From positions 35,194,501-35,258,500 of the forward strand of contig NC_065539.1 in assembly GCF_932294415.1 (NCBI RefSeq): a DNA stretch of 64,000 nucleotides, written 5' to 3'. Every line of letters begins with the position of its first letter. Position 1 is the stretch's first letter. Under the pieces are notes generated by a model. The model saw only the letters and a list, made by a program, of their open reading frames with translations, made no database searches and had not been told where the DNA came from. The DNA is from Quercus robur (taxonomy: Eukaryota > Streptophyta > Magnoliopsida > Fagales > Fagaceae). Made by a program: the position numbers and the translations under genes. Positions 24,803 to 38,078 of the stretch are shown in pieces.

Positions 24803-27271
24803 TATGTGGCCCTTATTAATAGCCTTTGTCTGTGTTTCATAAGCTTGTTTAGTTACTTCATTTTTGCAATAATTTTTTAATATAAATTGCATCACTTTTT
24901 TGTTGATCTTCTTTTTAAATGAATAATTTTATTCACACAAGCCTAAAAGTTTATATGTTTCTTTGTTGCAAGCAATCATGGGACCATGGATCCATGATTT
25001 TATATTGCTTTGAGATCTTTGAATACGATATCATATCATTGGCCATGTGTCCTGGTTTTTCCGTCATTGTTGATGCCAAACCAAGACGGCGCAGAATGGA
25101 AATTTTAAAAGTTTTGCAGAATAACAATTGCATTGCACCCTTTAATTTCAGGAGGAATTGTTGTGTTCTGGATGACATTCTTTATGGCTTTCCTCGGTAA
25201 ATAACAAGAAGACATTGCAGGAAGAGCTCGCTCTTGTTGGAAGAGTTGGTTCCAACTGTTAAAATATTGGAGGTAACGATCATAGGCACGTATCCCCCAC
25301 TCCCTCAGGAACTGACCGACCCCAGTCCATTTTACAAATTCTTCTTCATTTCTACTACTCCCGTATATGTCATGTTTAATTCTCTATTAACTATTCACCT
25401 AATCAGCCGTCATAATTAAGGGAAATGGTCAAATTCAAGGTTGAGAGATTGCCTTTTAATGTTTGTTGCCAATGACAAAAGATCATTGAAAAAAAAAATC
25501 GCTGCATTCTCTCTGAAGTAGCAATTGGTATCTCTACCCGTTAGCAAGGTGAAGATCATGTACAGCATAAGAGGGAAGGGATTTTTTTTTTTTTTGAATA
25601 AGACATATATTAACAAAAAAAAGAAAGCAGAAACAAACAGAAGCAAGGGAAGGGGAGAGAATTAGCCTTCACCTCCAAGAGGGAAGGGATTTGAATGGGA
25701 GAAGACTGCTTATTGTATAGCCCACTCATAGATTGATTAAAGATAAGAACAAGTAACTACTAATGCATGTATTGAAAGGCCAGGACTATTCATAACTACA
25801 GGCTCACACTGAAATAAAATAACAGAAACAGGGTTAATATTTCATAGAAAAGCAATTAATTAATTCTATTTTAAATGCCATCTCCTTCTCTTGTAGAGTA
25901 AGATTGAGGGTGAGGCCATGGATTCAAAACTCATAGGTGTGTGCATAACTTTTTTAATCTTTTATAAAAATTAAAAATAAAAACTTGAAAAGCAATTGTA
26001 CTATTACATAAAGGACTGAAAATCTCTAGAAAACTTGAATGTATTTGTTACAAATGAATTTGGTCATTAGTTCATCCTTATTAACAGTAACATCAATTTT
26101 TGAAATTTTATCTATGCTTTTAACCTGTAGTTCTTCCCCACTAACAAGGGGCTTCTCTTTGCCCATGAAATTTGGACCTAACATAAACTTATCATGAATC
26201 ATAATGGTAGTCAAATTCCTGTTAATTTTCTGTCCGCTAATTAGTATCACCTCCTTGATCTGCACCAGACACAAACAATCAACACATATCAAAATATGAC
26301 TAACATTAAAAGATTATGTTAAACTAAAACTTTTTATGTCACTTAAGACACCCAAATTAGATCTGTTTGTGAATACTGCCTGAGGATCACAAACCCCTAC
26401 TCGCGGCTTTATAAAAAAATGTTAAGCCATACCCCTAACAATATTGGAGCATGCATAATAGCGAATTTCTGATGAATCTAGTATACTATTGCTTGTATTC
26501 TTAATTAAATACATTAATGGACTACAAGAAATATATATTGGATTGCTACTAATCTTGGCTTATTAATTTGAGAATTCAGGTACATGGCATGCAGTGAAGC
26601 TTCATAAGAGAAGTATCCTGTGTACAGTTTGTTTTTCATCTTTTTGAGGAATTTACATTTTATGGTTGGTGTCTGTAGTACAATCCCATTGAGGTCTGTT
26701 GATATCTAGAGTTTTGCAAAGGAAACAAATGGTTAGAATTAATTGACGCTAATACCAAGCTTGCGATCTGTAGTGGCATTGACATTAGGTATATCTCCCA
26801 TGCACTGACTCAGTAGTCAGTACTGGTATAGCTAAGTCTTGATATACACTTATCAAGTTTGTAATATATGAGGTTCAACGAATACAGATAAGCAGAAAAG
26901 AGCTGCTTTTGGCTTTCCAGTTCTTTAGAAGCGATAATCCCCCCTATCAAATCCAGATTAAATAACACTAGGACTGAAAATTGTGATTACAATCATGAAC
27001 AGTTTATTATAAGGTACTGGTTTTCACCATAGACTAACCAAATCACTAAAATCTTAAATATCTAACTTCTAAGAATACTTGTAATATGTAAATCATTTAG
27101 CAAACCGTGGGAAAGTTTTGGTACTTGATATTTGGATTCTTGCTTACAATCATCAAATCTAGATTACAAGAAGAGAGTATTTGATGCAGACTACAACACA
27201 TAAATAATACATGCAGACTGACATAACCAAAATCTCTTCCAACATGGTTGAGGCTTCAAGAAAACTTACTT
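24803..27271. other. Intergenic between convergent RPL28 and eIF2B-beta
   Basis: Holds both genes' 3' UTRs and a LINE fragment at 25585-25676. An 88-codon minus-strand ORF at 26026-26292 (start MICVDCLCLVQIKE) looks more protein-like than its surroundings, but I do not recognise it and see no splice partners. Nothing else is supported. Confidence 0.4.
25585..25676 (-). mobile_element. Short 5'-truncated retroposon (LINE tail)
   Basis: On the minus strand a short insert ends in about 15 A residues. It is bounded by the direct repeat AAGAGGGAAGGGATTT, seen at 25569-25584 and again at about 25677-25692. The sequence next to the poly-A (TTAATATATGTCTTATTC) resembles LINE 3' ends. Too short to classify firmly. 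Confidence 0.6.
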
Positions 27272-30200
27272 TTAGGAAGCAGGTTTCTGTTGTATAACCA
27301 CATCATCAGAAGAGTAATAATCAGCAATAAGCCTATACATATATGATGGATAATACCCTCCTCTGCAAAAGAAATTAAGCATAATCAGGGCATTAATGAA
27401 TACATTTCATACATAGGAAGTATCATAGATATTAGAAATAATTTAATAGGATGAGACTTTTTTTTTTAATCATATTTATGAATGGAAAAAGAAGTTAGTT
27501 ATAGATATATTTGATAATTTCAGAACATGAGTTCTACAGAAAGAAAATTTTCTTTGGTAAGTTAGAAAATAACATTTAGAACAAGAAGGAAAAAGGTGTT
27601 TGAAAGTTTCTCAATACTAGCAGTATGGAAAACAGTCTTACATGTCAGTAATGAAAAGACTAACAAGCTCTGGGGGAACATAATCAAATGCAGGATTGAC
27701 AACATGAAGTTGAGGAGCACCAGTGCCAATTCTATAATCCATACAATCTGAAAATTCCTCGAAAGACAATACTTCAGATGGGGATCTCATCTCATTCAGC
27801 GAGACTTCTGGGTTGTTTGGATACAATGGACACAACTGTCATAAACAAGGCAGCATTACACAAATCATAATAAGCAAAGCTTTTTTGTAGAAAATAAAAC
27901 AATGTACCTTTTGGTATCAATAATTCAAAATATTCCACATCCTATTCAAAAATGCTGCATATGACATTTAGTCCATATCAAAATTTGAATGGGACTTGAT
28001 ACCATATAGTCAGAACAAAAGTTTAAGAAGTTTTGACATAAGTTGACTCGAGCTCTTTAGTGCTAATAGAACACAACACAGCCCAGGTGTTCCTATGAAT
28101 TCTTGAAACAAGTTGTTGCAACATGATTTGAAATGAAAAGGTAAAAACTGATACTTATATTTAAGGAGGAATTTTATGGATTATGAAAAAATCACACTAT
28201 GACTAAAGAAGTCGGATGGAAATTGTAATTTTGTAATACAGAATATTATGCAATAAGATGTCCGTGTGAGACACATTCTTTCAATAAATGAACAGCGTTT
28301 TATCATACCATCATACCTTGTGAGTACCGGTAACAACAACAAATGGAACGGCATGCTTTTGTGCAGCAAGTGCAACCATATTCAACCCAACAGGTCCAAT
28401 GACCCCGCCATTGGCCATCACAGCATGAACTCCAACTATTACCTTTTATGACAATTTTTAGTTTAAACAATTAAAATTCTTTCCAATAACAGCCATAATG
28501 GAATAGAAAAAGCTTCCAGAGTCAATAATTACCATATTCACTCTGGAAATCATGGCAAAAACAGCAGAATCAGTAATCACTGTGGTTTGTAAACCTCTGG
28601 CAGCCAACTCTTTTGCAAGAAGATGCCCTTGGTACCTAATCAATGACCAATTTGCAACAAATCATTTCAAAAAGAGTAAAATAAATCGGTCTTAAGCTAA
28701 AAAGGGACTAAACAATTGCTTTCTTGTGGTAAAGATAGATAGTGTCTAGTACGAACTTTGGAGCACCTTCTGCAACAAATAACCCAAATGATCTTTTTTT
28801 CTCCTTTGCAGCACATAGGAATTCTTTCACTGTTCTTGAACGACCGAATGTTAATATCACCTCACTGTAATAATCACAAGGCAAAGAATATTTCAATTGA
28901 ATGAAAAAACTAAACCGCTATAGCCTATAAACAACAAATACTTGCAACATACATGAAAGATTATCAAATGACTAAACAATTTTAACAAAGAGAGCCATAC
29001 GTGAAAACCAATTAGAGAGACTAAAAATCAAGCAAAGCTCCACTTCAACTAGAAAGATTTCTAGAAATAGAAAAACTACAACTGGCTTTTAAACCTACTC
29101 TAGTCAGAAAGCTGAAAGAGGGTATTCTGAAAACAATGAAATATATAGTTTCATTGATGCAGATCATATTGTGATAGATTTGTTAGAGTTTTCTATTTAT
29201 GTATTGACTAGCTCTCTAAAGTATGAACTTGCCAATGATGATATGGGCACATAAACTTTCCAACCATGGTTGATGCAATTTGAAATTTTAGTGCCACTAC
29301 ATTATCCATATAAAATACTATCTCCTAAAACTTGGGGATGCATTGTACCACCCAGATTCAAGGGATAGACTTTAAAATGACATGATAGAATATAATTAAC
29401 GGAATAGAAGAGATCAATCAACAGTCTTAGTGAAGGCTTCCTTCTTAAAGAGGATTCATGAACACCCAACTAGCAAGGTTGCCTAGTTTTGTGCTTTTGT
29501 ACAAATCCTGTAAACATCCAGACAAAACCTGTTCAGGCATGTAAAAATAGGACAAGCTGCTATCTCATTTGGCCCCTAGAGGGGGCTGGAAATTACTTTT
29601 AGCTTATGATTGATGTGCCTCTTTGACATATTTTACTTTCCCCCATCATTCCTTCTCGCATATCAATAGCTTCTCTCAAGAGGTTTAGAGAAAAATTATT
29701 GGTAGATCAACTCATTGCGGCTATTTATCTAATAAATAAGTACATTGCAGAAATAGTCTTGATGTTAGACATCCATGATATTTTCTGTTCTCGTATAAAT
29801 AATGTCCAAAGATCTAGAAATAAGGAGATCCATAGCCTAGCCAAGTCTGCTCTGACATCTTATATAAGTTAGCTCAGTTTTGATTTTATGACTTTCTTGA
29901 TTGGTATTAATTAAGAGAGGGGGAAAAGAAAAAAAGAAAAAAAGAAAAAAAAAAAAAAGAACTATTCCTGAAAATGCAAGAGATGAAAATAATTAGGAGT
30001 AATACCAAATTAAAAACCCTCTGTTATATCTTGTTTGGAGCAAAAAACATTGCAAGATAAAAAAAAATTATTACAGTAGAAGAAATAAGCAGAAAAGAAA
30101 ACATCTATAAACATATTCAAAGTGGCAATCGAGGGGAAAAATGTTTCTGGATGTAAATTTAAAGATTTAACGAAAGCTACTTGATGGAGAAAGATAATAT

Positions 30201-32822
30201 CAAGTTTAAATAGTAATTACTTGTGATGTATATGCTCCACTGCTAGTTCTGCAATCACCAAATGGCAGGTATTTATATCTTCAATGAGATCATTAACTGC
30301 TGAGATGACCTTACGCCTAAACTCCAAGCTCGTTGCAATTGGATCCAATGCTGAAAAAGGATATAATTTTTTTGGATATAACTTTTTTTTTTAAAATCAA
30401 AACAACAATAATGTCTATTTAGCATTTATGTAAACTCAAGGTAATATATCAGCAATAATATATCATGTCCAGAATGTTCATCATCATGAACACGATACGA
30501 TGTTCATTTTTTCAATAAAAATTCTATTACCTAGGAAAAAAAAAAAAACTCTCAAAGTTAGAAACTTAATTCATATTTTGATTTGATGTCATAATTAGAG
30601 TTCATTGAATACAAGCCACTGTGATAGCTTACATTTGCTTTTCTCTTCAGAATCATCCTCTGAAGTAGCAGTGAAGTAAGTTGTTGCAGAGTTAGGAGAA
30701 CGCTCTAAAAGGGCATGCAATGAAGGTCGACACAGAGAACTTTGAGCAGCAACTGATAGATTTAGGTGATCTTGCTCAACTATATAATCATTATCACCTC
30801 CTACAGATAATCTAAACCCTTCAACAGCATCTCTTGCATTCGAATGATCCTCCTCCCTGATTATATGCAAAACACGCCTCACGATGTTCCCAACAGCAAG
30901 CTCTGTAATCCAAAAGATAGAAAATTTTCATCAATTTGCAACAAGCTAACTTTTTTGTAAGAGAGCTGAGCATAACTTCGAATCATAATTTTCAAATATA
31001 TCGCGGACAGGAAAAACCAAAGTCAATTGGTATCAACTTTAGGCAACTATAACACAAGTGTGTGCAAACGAATGGGCATGTGGAAGTATACATATTCAAG
31101 AAGTTAATCCAAGTTGTTGAGACTACTCAAGTTGTTATTCATAAACGAATGTATATTTGTATGCATACAAGCATGAATAAGTACATGCATATAATTCATA
31201 GGTATATGCCCTTAAATCCTTAAGTGGTAACATTTATTTTTAATGAATCAAGATTAGTTACAATGTCTTTCTAATTACTCCTAAAATTGGGTAGAAGGGA
31301 AGAAGGTTCTCGTAGGGAGTCCTAAACTTACTTGAAATATCTACCTGACATGATTTCTTGTATGTGACCTATTTTACAAATTGGAACACATGATTCCAAC
31401 ATGTTCTCTTAAGAATGTGTTCTTTGGGCTCATCCAAAGACTCATAACCTAAGCTTCCTACAATGCTCCTAGAATTACAGGCATGGTCTAATCTAAGCTT
31501 TGGCTCTTTTTGTGTGAATTTGACAAATGGTCAAAATTGTCTTTCAGCTGAGTCATTGATTTTAATGAAGCGTCCAAAAAAGTTAAGGAGTGATGTGGAA
31601 ACTTGGGATCTAGACCAGCCAATGTACACCACTGACCACCAAGCTTGACAATTCTATGCTTGACAATTCTAGCACTATCATGTTACGATATTTTTAAGAA
31701 ACCTTAATCTCATATTTGTAGATATTTTTATTTTTATTTTTTAAATTATAAAAAAGGTTTAAAAAAAAAAGTATGTGAAAATGATGTTGTAACTATAGAA
31801 AGTTGTCTGTAAATAAATAAGCCATATCAATGATAACATATATAAGAATTTATAATGATATCTATAATTTCAAATAACAAATTATCAACTATGATCTAAC
31901 AAATATACTTAAAATAGAGATGAATTTTTTATTAAAAAAAAAATCTTATAATTATATAAGAGCAATACGAAAAATTGGATATTAATATTCAAGGGCAGAA
32001 AAAATCTCCAAAAAAATAAATAACCCGTTTAATATAAGAAGGCTTTTTAACAGCACTGGTTAAGGAGGTTTCAAAAGCAAAAGTTAATAAAATACTAGAG
32101 TTTCAGGTTTAAAGCATGGCTTAACTCCTTACAGAAGTGGCTTGGTTGCATCATTAAGGATTCTTTAAAAAGCTATGATGAGTTATTGTTGCAAAATAGC
32201 ATTTTTAAACTCAAAACACACTTTTAACCTTCCAAATCATACTATAAATTATATACTAATGGGTGTACTTGTAGGAGTAGGACCCAATATACGAGGGAGT
32301 GCAAAACTCACCCTCTCCTTCTGGTGCTGATTAAAATCTCAAGCAGCAAAACAGAAATTAAAAAAGACCTACCAATGGGATTAGCAGCAATCAATTTCCC
32401 TCCAACATCCCTTACGGCATCAATGAGAGCGGCGGGCTGGTTTGTAGCCGGCAGTTTCGATTGCGATATCACTGAACGAAGCAACTCAGCTGTCAGCCGA
32501 GCTGTTGCACGCGAACCCTCAACCTTCCTGCAGCCATCATCACACAACCCAACAACAACATCATCTCTCTATATATATCTCAGAACAACGGCAACAAAAC
32601 CTTAGCCTCAAATTTTTTAAGCCAACTATAAGTTAGTAAAAGTAGACCACATATATTCTTTTCCTCTTTTTTATTATATCCGAAGTCGTAAGGTTCAACC
32701 AAGAATCGAAGCGTACGTACATACCCACGTATTAATATATACATACATATATATATAAAAGAACATTACCTTCTTCTTAGCATGGAGACAAGCTCATTGA
32801 CTAGTCCTTGAACGTCTACCAT
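27272..32822 (-). CDS. EIF2B2: Translation initiation factor eIF2B subunit beta, nine exons
   Basis: Regulatory subunit of the eIF2B guanine-nucleotide exchange factor, which recycles eIF2-GDP in the cytosol. Exons in coding order: 32822-32770, 32527-32373, 30902-30633, 30350-30221, 28864-28757, 28635-28533, 28442-28317, 27835-27642, 27362-27272. All junctions are GT-AG and the frame is open for 409 aa. The protein starts MVDVQGLVNELVSMLRRR. The C-terminal Rossmann-like domain shared by eIF2B alpha/beta/delta includes KRSFGLFVAEGAPKYQG, ITDSAVFAMISRVNMVI, VMANGGVIGPVG and NPAFDYVPPELVSLFITD. The length is usual for plant eIF2B-beta. A low-complexity acidic stretch (TSEDDSEEKSK) lies near residue 155. 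Three telo-box motifs upstream suggest co-regulation with translation genes. Confidence 0.93.
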
Positions 32823-32893
32823 ATTGAAGAAACCTGTAAAGAGAAAAATAATGGGTATTCGGAAAACAATAAGAAAGAAGAGGAAGGAAGATG

Positions 32894-32929
<36 letters not shown>

Positions 32930-32972
32930 GTATAAACTAACTTCATAAGTCATTACCGACCTGAGTAACACA

Positions 32973-33010
32973 AAACCCTAAAACCGTGTGGTGTAGGGTT
33001 TATAGGGTTT
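32973..33010 (-). promoter_or_regulatory. Telo-box cluster upstream of eIF2B-beta
   Basis: AAACCCTAA occurs on + at 32973-32981. AAACCCTA occurs twice on the gene's own strand at 32994-33001 and 33003-33010, all within 150-190 bp upstream of the eIF2B-beta ATG. Telo-boxes are known from promoters of plant translation and ribosomal-protein genes. The regulatory role here is inferred. Confidence 0.55.
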
Positions 33011-33769
33011 ACCAAGTAGTAGCATGAAAAATCCAAAAGGAAAGCGGAAAAGAAAAAAAAAAGGTTTATTTCAACACTGAGAAATCCTTATTTCGGTGCC
33101 AACTCTGATTCTGAGAAAGAATTAGAATTTTCTGTGTGGCGCCAATTTGAGAAAAAATAAAAATAAAACTTTTTGAGATTTTATTGGGTATACGATTGAC
33201 ATATCTGATTTATTTATAGTAACCAAAGACAAAGACAAAGGTATTTCAATTTGACGGTTGTGATGCTCTCTTTAGGACAGGAAAGATTATTGGGTGCACC
33301 GGTGAACCATGATAATACGATGCAAAGCTCCACCCCACCCAATTAGCAAGTGCCAACTTTACCATGTTAACGGGTGCTTTGAGGGCAATTATTAATAAAT
33401 TATTTTAAAAAAATTTTGACACTAATTCACAGGAAATATATAAATATTTAATTACATTTTTCATAAAAAGATTTTAAAAATATTTCCTAAACTAGGAGCA
33501 TTTGTTAACTTTTTCCTAGTCAAAAATCCAAATAGCTCTCCAATTCGGAAACTACACTAACCACACCAACCAATATCAATAACCAACCCCTCCTTCCCTC
33601 CTAAGCGACACATTGCTTTCACTTTCTCCATTCCTCTCCTTTACTATTTCTTTTATGTGCACATTTTGTTTGTTGAAATTTTATCTTTGGAATATGATAA
33701 TTTTATATCATTGATTGACATTGTGTTTGGAAAGTGGTGTTTCTATTTTTTAAACAGACGTCCAGAGTT
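33011..33769. other. Intergenic, upstream of eIF2B-beta
   Basis: Should contain the rest of the minus-strand promoter of eIF2B-beta. Low-complexity AT-rich DNA; no ORF or element termini seen. Confidence 0.4.
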
Positions 33770-33772
33770 CTA

Positions 33773-35225
33773 GAGTCTGTTTGGTTTGCCAACTCAAAAC
33801 ATAGTGTTCAGTGTTTAAACACTGAACACTAGTGTCCAAATTTAAGAACAACACGTTTGGTTTGCCAACTTGAAATAGGATTGTTTGAAAATTAGTACTC
33901 AAAAACCATTGTTTGAAACACTATTTTTGAAACATGGTCTGGGCATATTTCAAACAATGAACAGCGTTTTTTGATGGCATTATTGTAATAAAATTGCCAC
34001 TGAAGTTTCACTGTTCCCGGACCCACTGACCAGCTTTTTCCTAAAATTTGTCTCCTCTCCTCTCTACTCTCATCTCTTCTCAGTCTTCACGCCAGTCTTC
34101 ACGCCCAAAATTCATCTCACCTGGATTGACACTGGATTTTCACTGTGAACAAACCCAGATCAATATCACAACCACCTTTTTCGCCTAGCAACATTCATTT
34201 CACTAGTCATTTGCCTAGCAACAATCACCCACAACACGGACCCAAATCACTGCTACACCACCAGCCACCCCAGCAAATCACAACAACAATCCCAAAACAA
34301 AAATTCGAAGAAAAACCCACCATCAATTCATGCCAATCTTTAAAGTGATCGGACTTGCCACTGCTACTGAACCCCAACAAACCACCAATCACCACCACCA
34401 TGCCACACGCCAACCGGAAAAGCCATTAAATCATAAACCAACAAACCCATTAAATCAGAAAACCAACAAACCCATTATTTTGGTACCCACGCGATCAAAA
34501 TCCAATCTCCACAGAACCCACGCGATCAAAACTCCAACGGAATGGAGCCCACACCGATCTAAACTCGATCTCCACGGAACGTCGGAACCCACTCGATCAA
34601 AACCCCATTGGAACGAAACCCATGCAATCAAAACCCGATCTCCATATACGTTGATCAAAACTCCGATCTCCATAGAACCCACGTTGATTAAAACTCCATT
34701 GGAAGCCACCTGATCTTCTTCCGCCGATCGAAACCCCATCGAAACCCACCCAAAATCAAAACCCACCTCGCCACGCCGATCGGTGAACGGAGCCGTGAAT
34801 CTTCTTTGGCGTCGATGGAGATGAGGACGTGCGTGGGTTTGGCGTCGGCTGATCGGCTGATCGGTGAACGGAGCCGTGGATCTTCTTTGGCGTGGGTTTG
34901 GCTTTTTTGTTTTCTGCTCTGAGTGAAGACTGAAGACTGAAGAGAAAGGGATAAAGACAGAAGAAAAGGAAAAGAAGGGATAAAAAACGGATTAAAAAAT
35001 TATTATTTAATACGTTAGTCAGCTTTTTTTTATCAAACAAAACATACATACCAAACACATATTTTACATTTTTTAAACACTGAAAAACATTGTTTAAACA
35101 ATGATACCAAACACATTTTTTTGTTTTATTCACACTAAAAACACGTTGTTCAACAACACTTTTTAAACCACAATTTTTACATCTTTTTAAACAACAATTT
35201 TTAAAAACTACAACCAAACGGGCCC
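33773..35225. mobile_element. PIF/Harbinger-like non-autonomous TIR element (1453 bp)
   Basis: Termini are GAGTCTGTTTGG on the left and, reversed, GGGCCCGTTTGG on the right, of the Tourist/Harbinger GTTTGGT type. CTA stands directly outside both ends (33770-33772, 35226-35228), a 3-bp target duplication. The outer 300 bp carry repeated AAACACTGAACA-like words in both orientations. The middle (34140-34900) is C-rich on + with GATCAAAACCC words and a doubled GATCGGTGAACGGAGCCGTG block (about 34778 and 34858). It gives ORFs of 103-153 codons that look compositional, and I recognise no transposase. Confidence 0.7.
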
Positions 35226-35374
35226 CTAATTACTCTTATTATAACTATCAATTTTTTTAAGAAATACAAACCGCTCTTATTTAGCATTTATGACCAGTTT
35301 GCATAGATGACAAGGAAGGAGTAGAGGTGGCCTAAACTTGGTTGCAATTTTCAGCCAATTCTACACTACTTAAA

Positions 35375-35630
35375 ACTTACATATTCTTAGAACAGTGCTT
35401 CAAGTCTCACAAAAAGGATGAGCCCCATTCTATTTATGAGGGCTGGAAGCATTGCTTGAGGTATGTAAATACTCCCATCCAATATGCATATTTTTAGACG
35501 AAACTTAAATATTCTTAGAGCACTGGTTCAAGTCTCACAAAAAGTGTGAGCCCCACTCTCTTTATGAGGGCAGGAAACATTGCTTAAAAAGTATGTAAAT
35601 TCTCCTATCTAATAGGTATATTTTGACGAA
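35375..35630. repeat. 128-bp tandem duplication
   Basis: The segment beginning ACTTACATATTCTTAG at 35375 repeats at 35503 with about 85% identity by eye. Each copy carries TTCAAGTCTCACAAAAAG, GAGCCCC and TTTATGAGGGC. The second copy contains GGTTCAAGTCTC, a near-consensus pol III B box, so these may be decayed SINE copies. Confidence 0.75.
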
Positions 35631-37026
35631 AAATAATTGTCATCCTCTTTTAATTTTAACAAATGAAATATATATGAAAATAATTTTTTTTAAAGTAAAA
35701 CCAAGTCAGATTCGAGTTAGGAAGCATATCATTTTCTTTCTTATATCACTTTTTTTTTTTTTAATAATAATATTGTCTATGAAGCTTGTTCTTGTGGATG
35801 TATATGGTTTGTTTTGGTTTAGCTAGTAAAAATATTACAATCTTGTGGGGCCTGTTGAGTTATTTTGACGAAATTAATGCAGGTACTTTTGCATTTGTTT
35901 TGTCATGGACAGTCATGTAGCTTTTATTTTGCCATTTGCATGCTCTGATGTGATAGAATTTAATTTATAGCAGATATTGATTTGAAAGGTCTGAATAAAC
36001 ATCATTAAATTTCCCATGTGACGTCCAGATATTACTGTCATTTGGAATCAATGCCCCTTGCAATATTGGATTGACTTTACACATATGCTTTTCAATAATA
36101 ATAGAAGTTGTAATCTCTTTATGAATGCTATTCAATAATAATAAAGTTATGTTTTTTTCATCAAAAAAAAAATAAAGTTATGTTTTTTTTTTCTTTTTTC
36201 TTTTTTTAATGTGTTGCACCCATGAAAAATCTTATTAAGCTGGCTCTTAAATTCATCGTATCTAAAATAATTTGGTAAATGTTGCATCAACGAAAATTGC
36301 AAACCAAATTCACCTCTAGGTCAATTTTGGGAATTTACTCACATGTAAAATGATCATTTTACATTTTGGGTATATCTATAAAGAAAAAAAAATATTATTT
36401 CAAGATTATAAAATGAGATGTCTAAATAAAATGAACAAGATGTACTAATATACTTGAATGTCATACAAAATATAGAATAAACAAAGTTTTCCTTCAAATT
36501 GATTTAGATGAATTTCTTCTGATTTATCATGTTAACTTATAAAACCATTCACATAATAATTTAAACAAGTCACAACTCATAGAATAGTTTTTGTGACTAT
36601 GGTTTTATCTGTCTCCATGTAGCAGATAAATATATATATATATATATATATATATTCCAAACTTTCCATAAAATATATCAAAATGGAATATTGAATTGAT
36701 ATTTATTAGATAGACAGTGACGTGAACCCTTGGCGCTGTCTAAGGGGGGACGAGTTACCTTATTGTGCAGTGTAGAGGTGTAGCTGTACAAGTCTTTTGC
36801 ATTTCAGTAAAACAAAAAGTCTATTGCAAAATTGCATGTAAAACAAAAAGTCTATTGCAGAATTTGCAATTTTGCTGTACACCAGTTAGAAACTTCATAT
36901 ATTCTTCTCAAAAAGAAAAAAGAAACTTCAATATTAGTAGGTCCCACATTCCTACTTAAAACTCTTTGCTTCCCACACATTCTACCTTTCTAACCGCAAG
37001 TAAGGACTGAAATAGGTGTCTCACAA

Positions 37027-37027
37027 T

Positions 37028-37059
<32 letters not shown>
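37027..37059. repeat. (AAT)n microsatellite
   Basis: About eleven ATA/AAT units in intergenic DNA. Confidence 0.95.
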
Positions 37060-37062
<3 letters not shown>

Positions 37063-38078
37063 CTCCTATATTTATTCATTTAATATTGTATTAGAAGTAT
37101 CTTTTTTTTTTTCAAGAACTATATAACTCAATTGGCATTTTTGGTATTTCTAATGTTCAAAACTTTAAATACCCCCATTTTAATTATAAAAATGAAGTAT
37201 TTAAAAATTTTCAAAAGCAACCAAAACAATGAGGTATGTATTCAACTTTATATTGTTATATTCTTAACTTTTTTTACATTAATTTTTTTTAAAAATTTTT
37301 CTTGAAAAATCAAGTTATATGTTTAAACTTTATGTATTTAAACTAATCTCTTAATCTGATAGTTATGAGCAATGAATTTATTATTTTATTTTCTTTATTA
37401 TAATGATATAAAATATATATTCATAGTTAATTGAAATTATGAAAAAATAAATTAAAATTTTACATTAGCTTGTGTATGACAAATATATTAGCATATAGCT
37501 TTTTATTTATTTTGTTATTAGTATTGATTCCTATTTTTTAGATTAATTTAACTTACAATCTTTTCTTTTAATTTTGCCTCCCTTGAGTTGAAATCCTTGC
37601 TAACAGTTTGCATCAGTTATGATCATATGAAGCTTATACATCTCCCTACGGATGGAGCTCTAATATCTGATTGTTAACATGTTCTGCACCAGTTATTTTA
37701 CATGGGAAGTGGACCAACTCGAATGAGTCGAGAAGTGCTGTTAATGTCAGTGCCACAGAACAGCAAAGGTCAATAGAAGAGATTTCATGAACTTCCTAAA
37801 CTAGAATGTGAATTGAACATGAAAAATACTTTACCTTCTAATGTTCATCATACAACAATAACGCAAAATTCATTATAGTCCACTCATCAATAAACCTCAA
37901 GACATAGCTAGGGTAAAAGATGCTAATAACATTTCAAGTGAAGCAATTTAATTATCAAACATCTTCTATTTCCTTTGGCTCTTTTTTATAATGGGTATCA
38001 TCAAGTTAAAATAAAAATTGTAGTCTAATCTACAATATAATACATGGGTCATAGAGACAAAGTGTGCGTGTAGTTTGG

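Larger units (their letters stand above)
35226..38078. other. Intergenic between eIF2B-beta side and NPGR2-like gene
   Basis: Contains a tandem duplication (35375-35630), a (TA)n tract near 36630-36655 and an (AAT)n tract at 37027-37059. A short direct repeat of AAAACAAAAAGTCTATTGCA lies near 36808 and 36840. I see no gene. The left-hand DNA of the NPGR2-like gene should include its 3' UTR. Confidence 0.45.

Noticed and set aside
34145..35217. Several ORFs of 62-153 codons on both strands
   Set aside because: They overlap each other in the C-rich interior of a TIR element, have biased composition and lack a recognisable domain.
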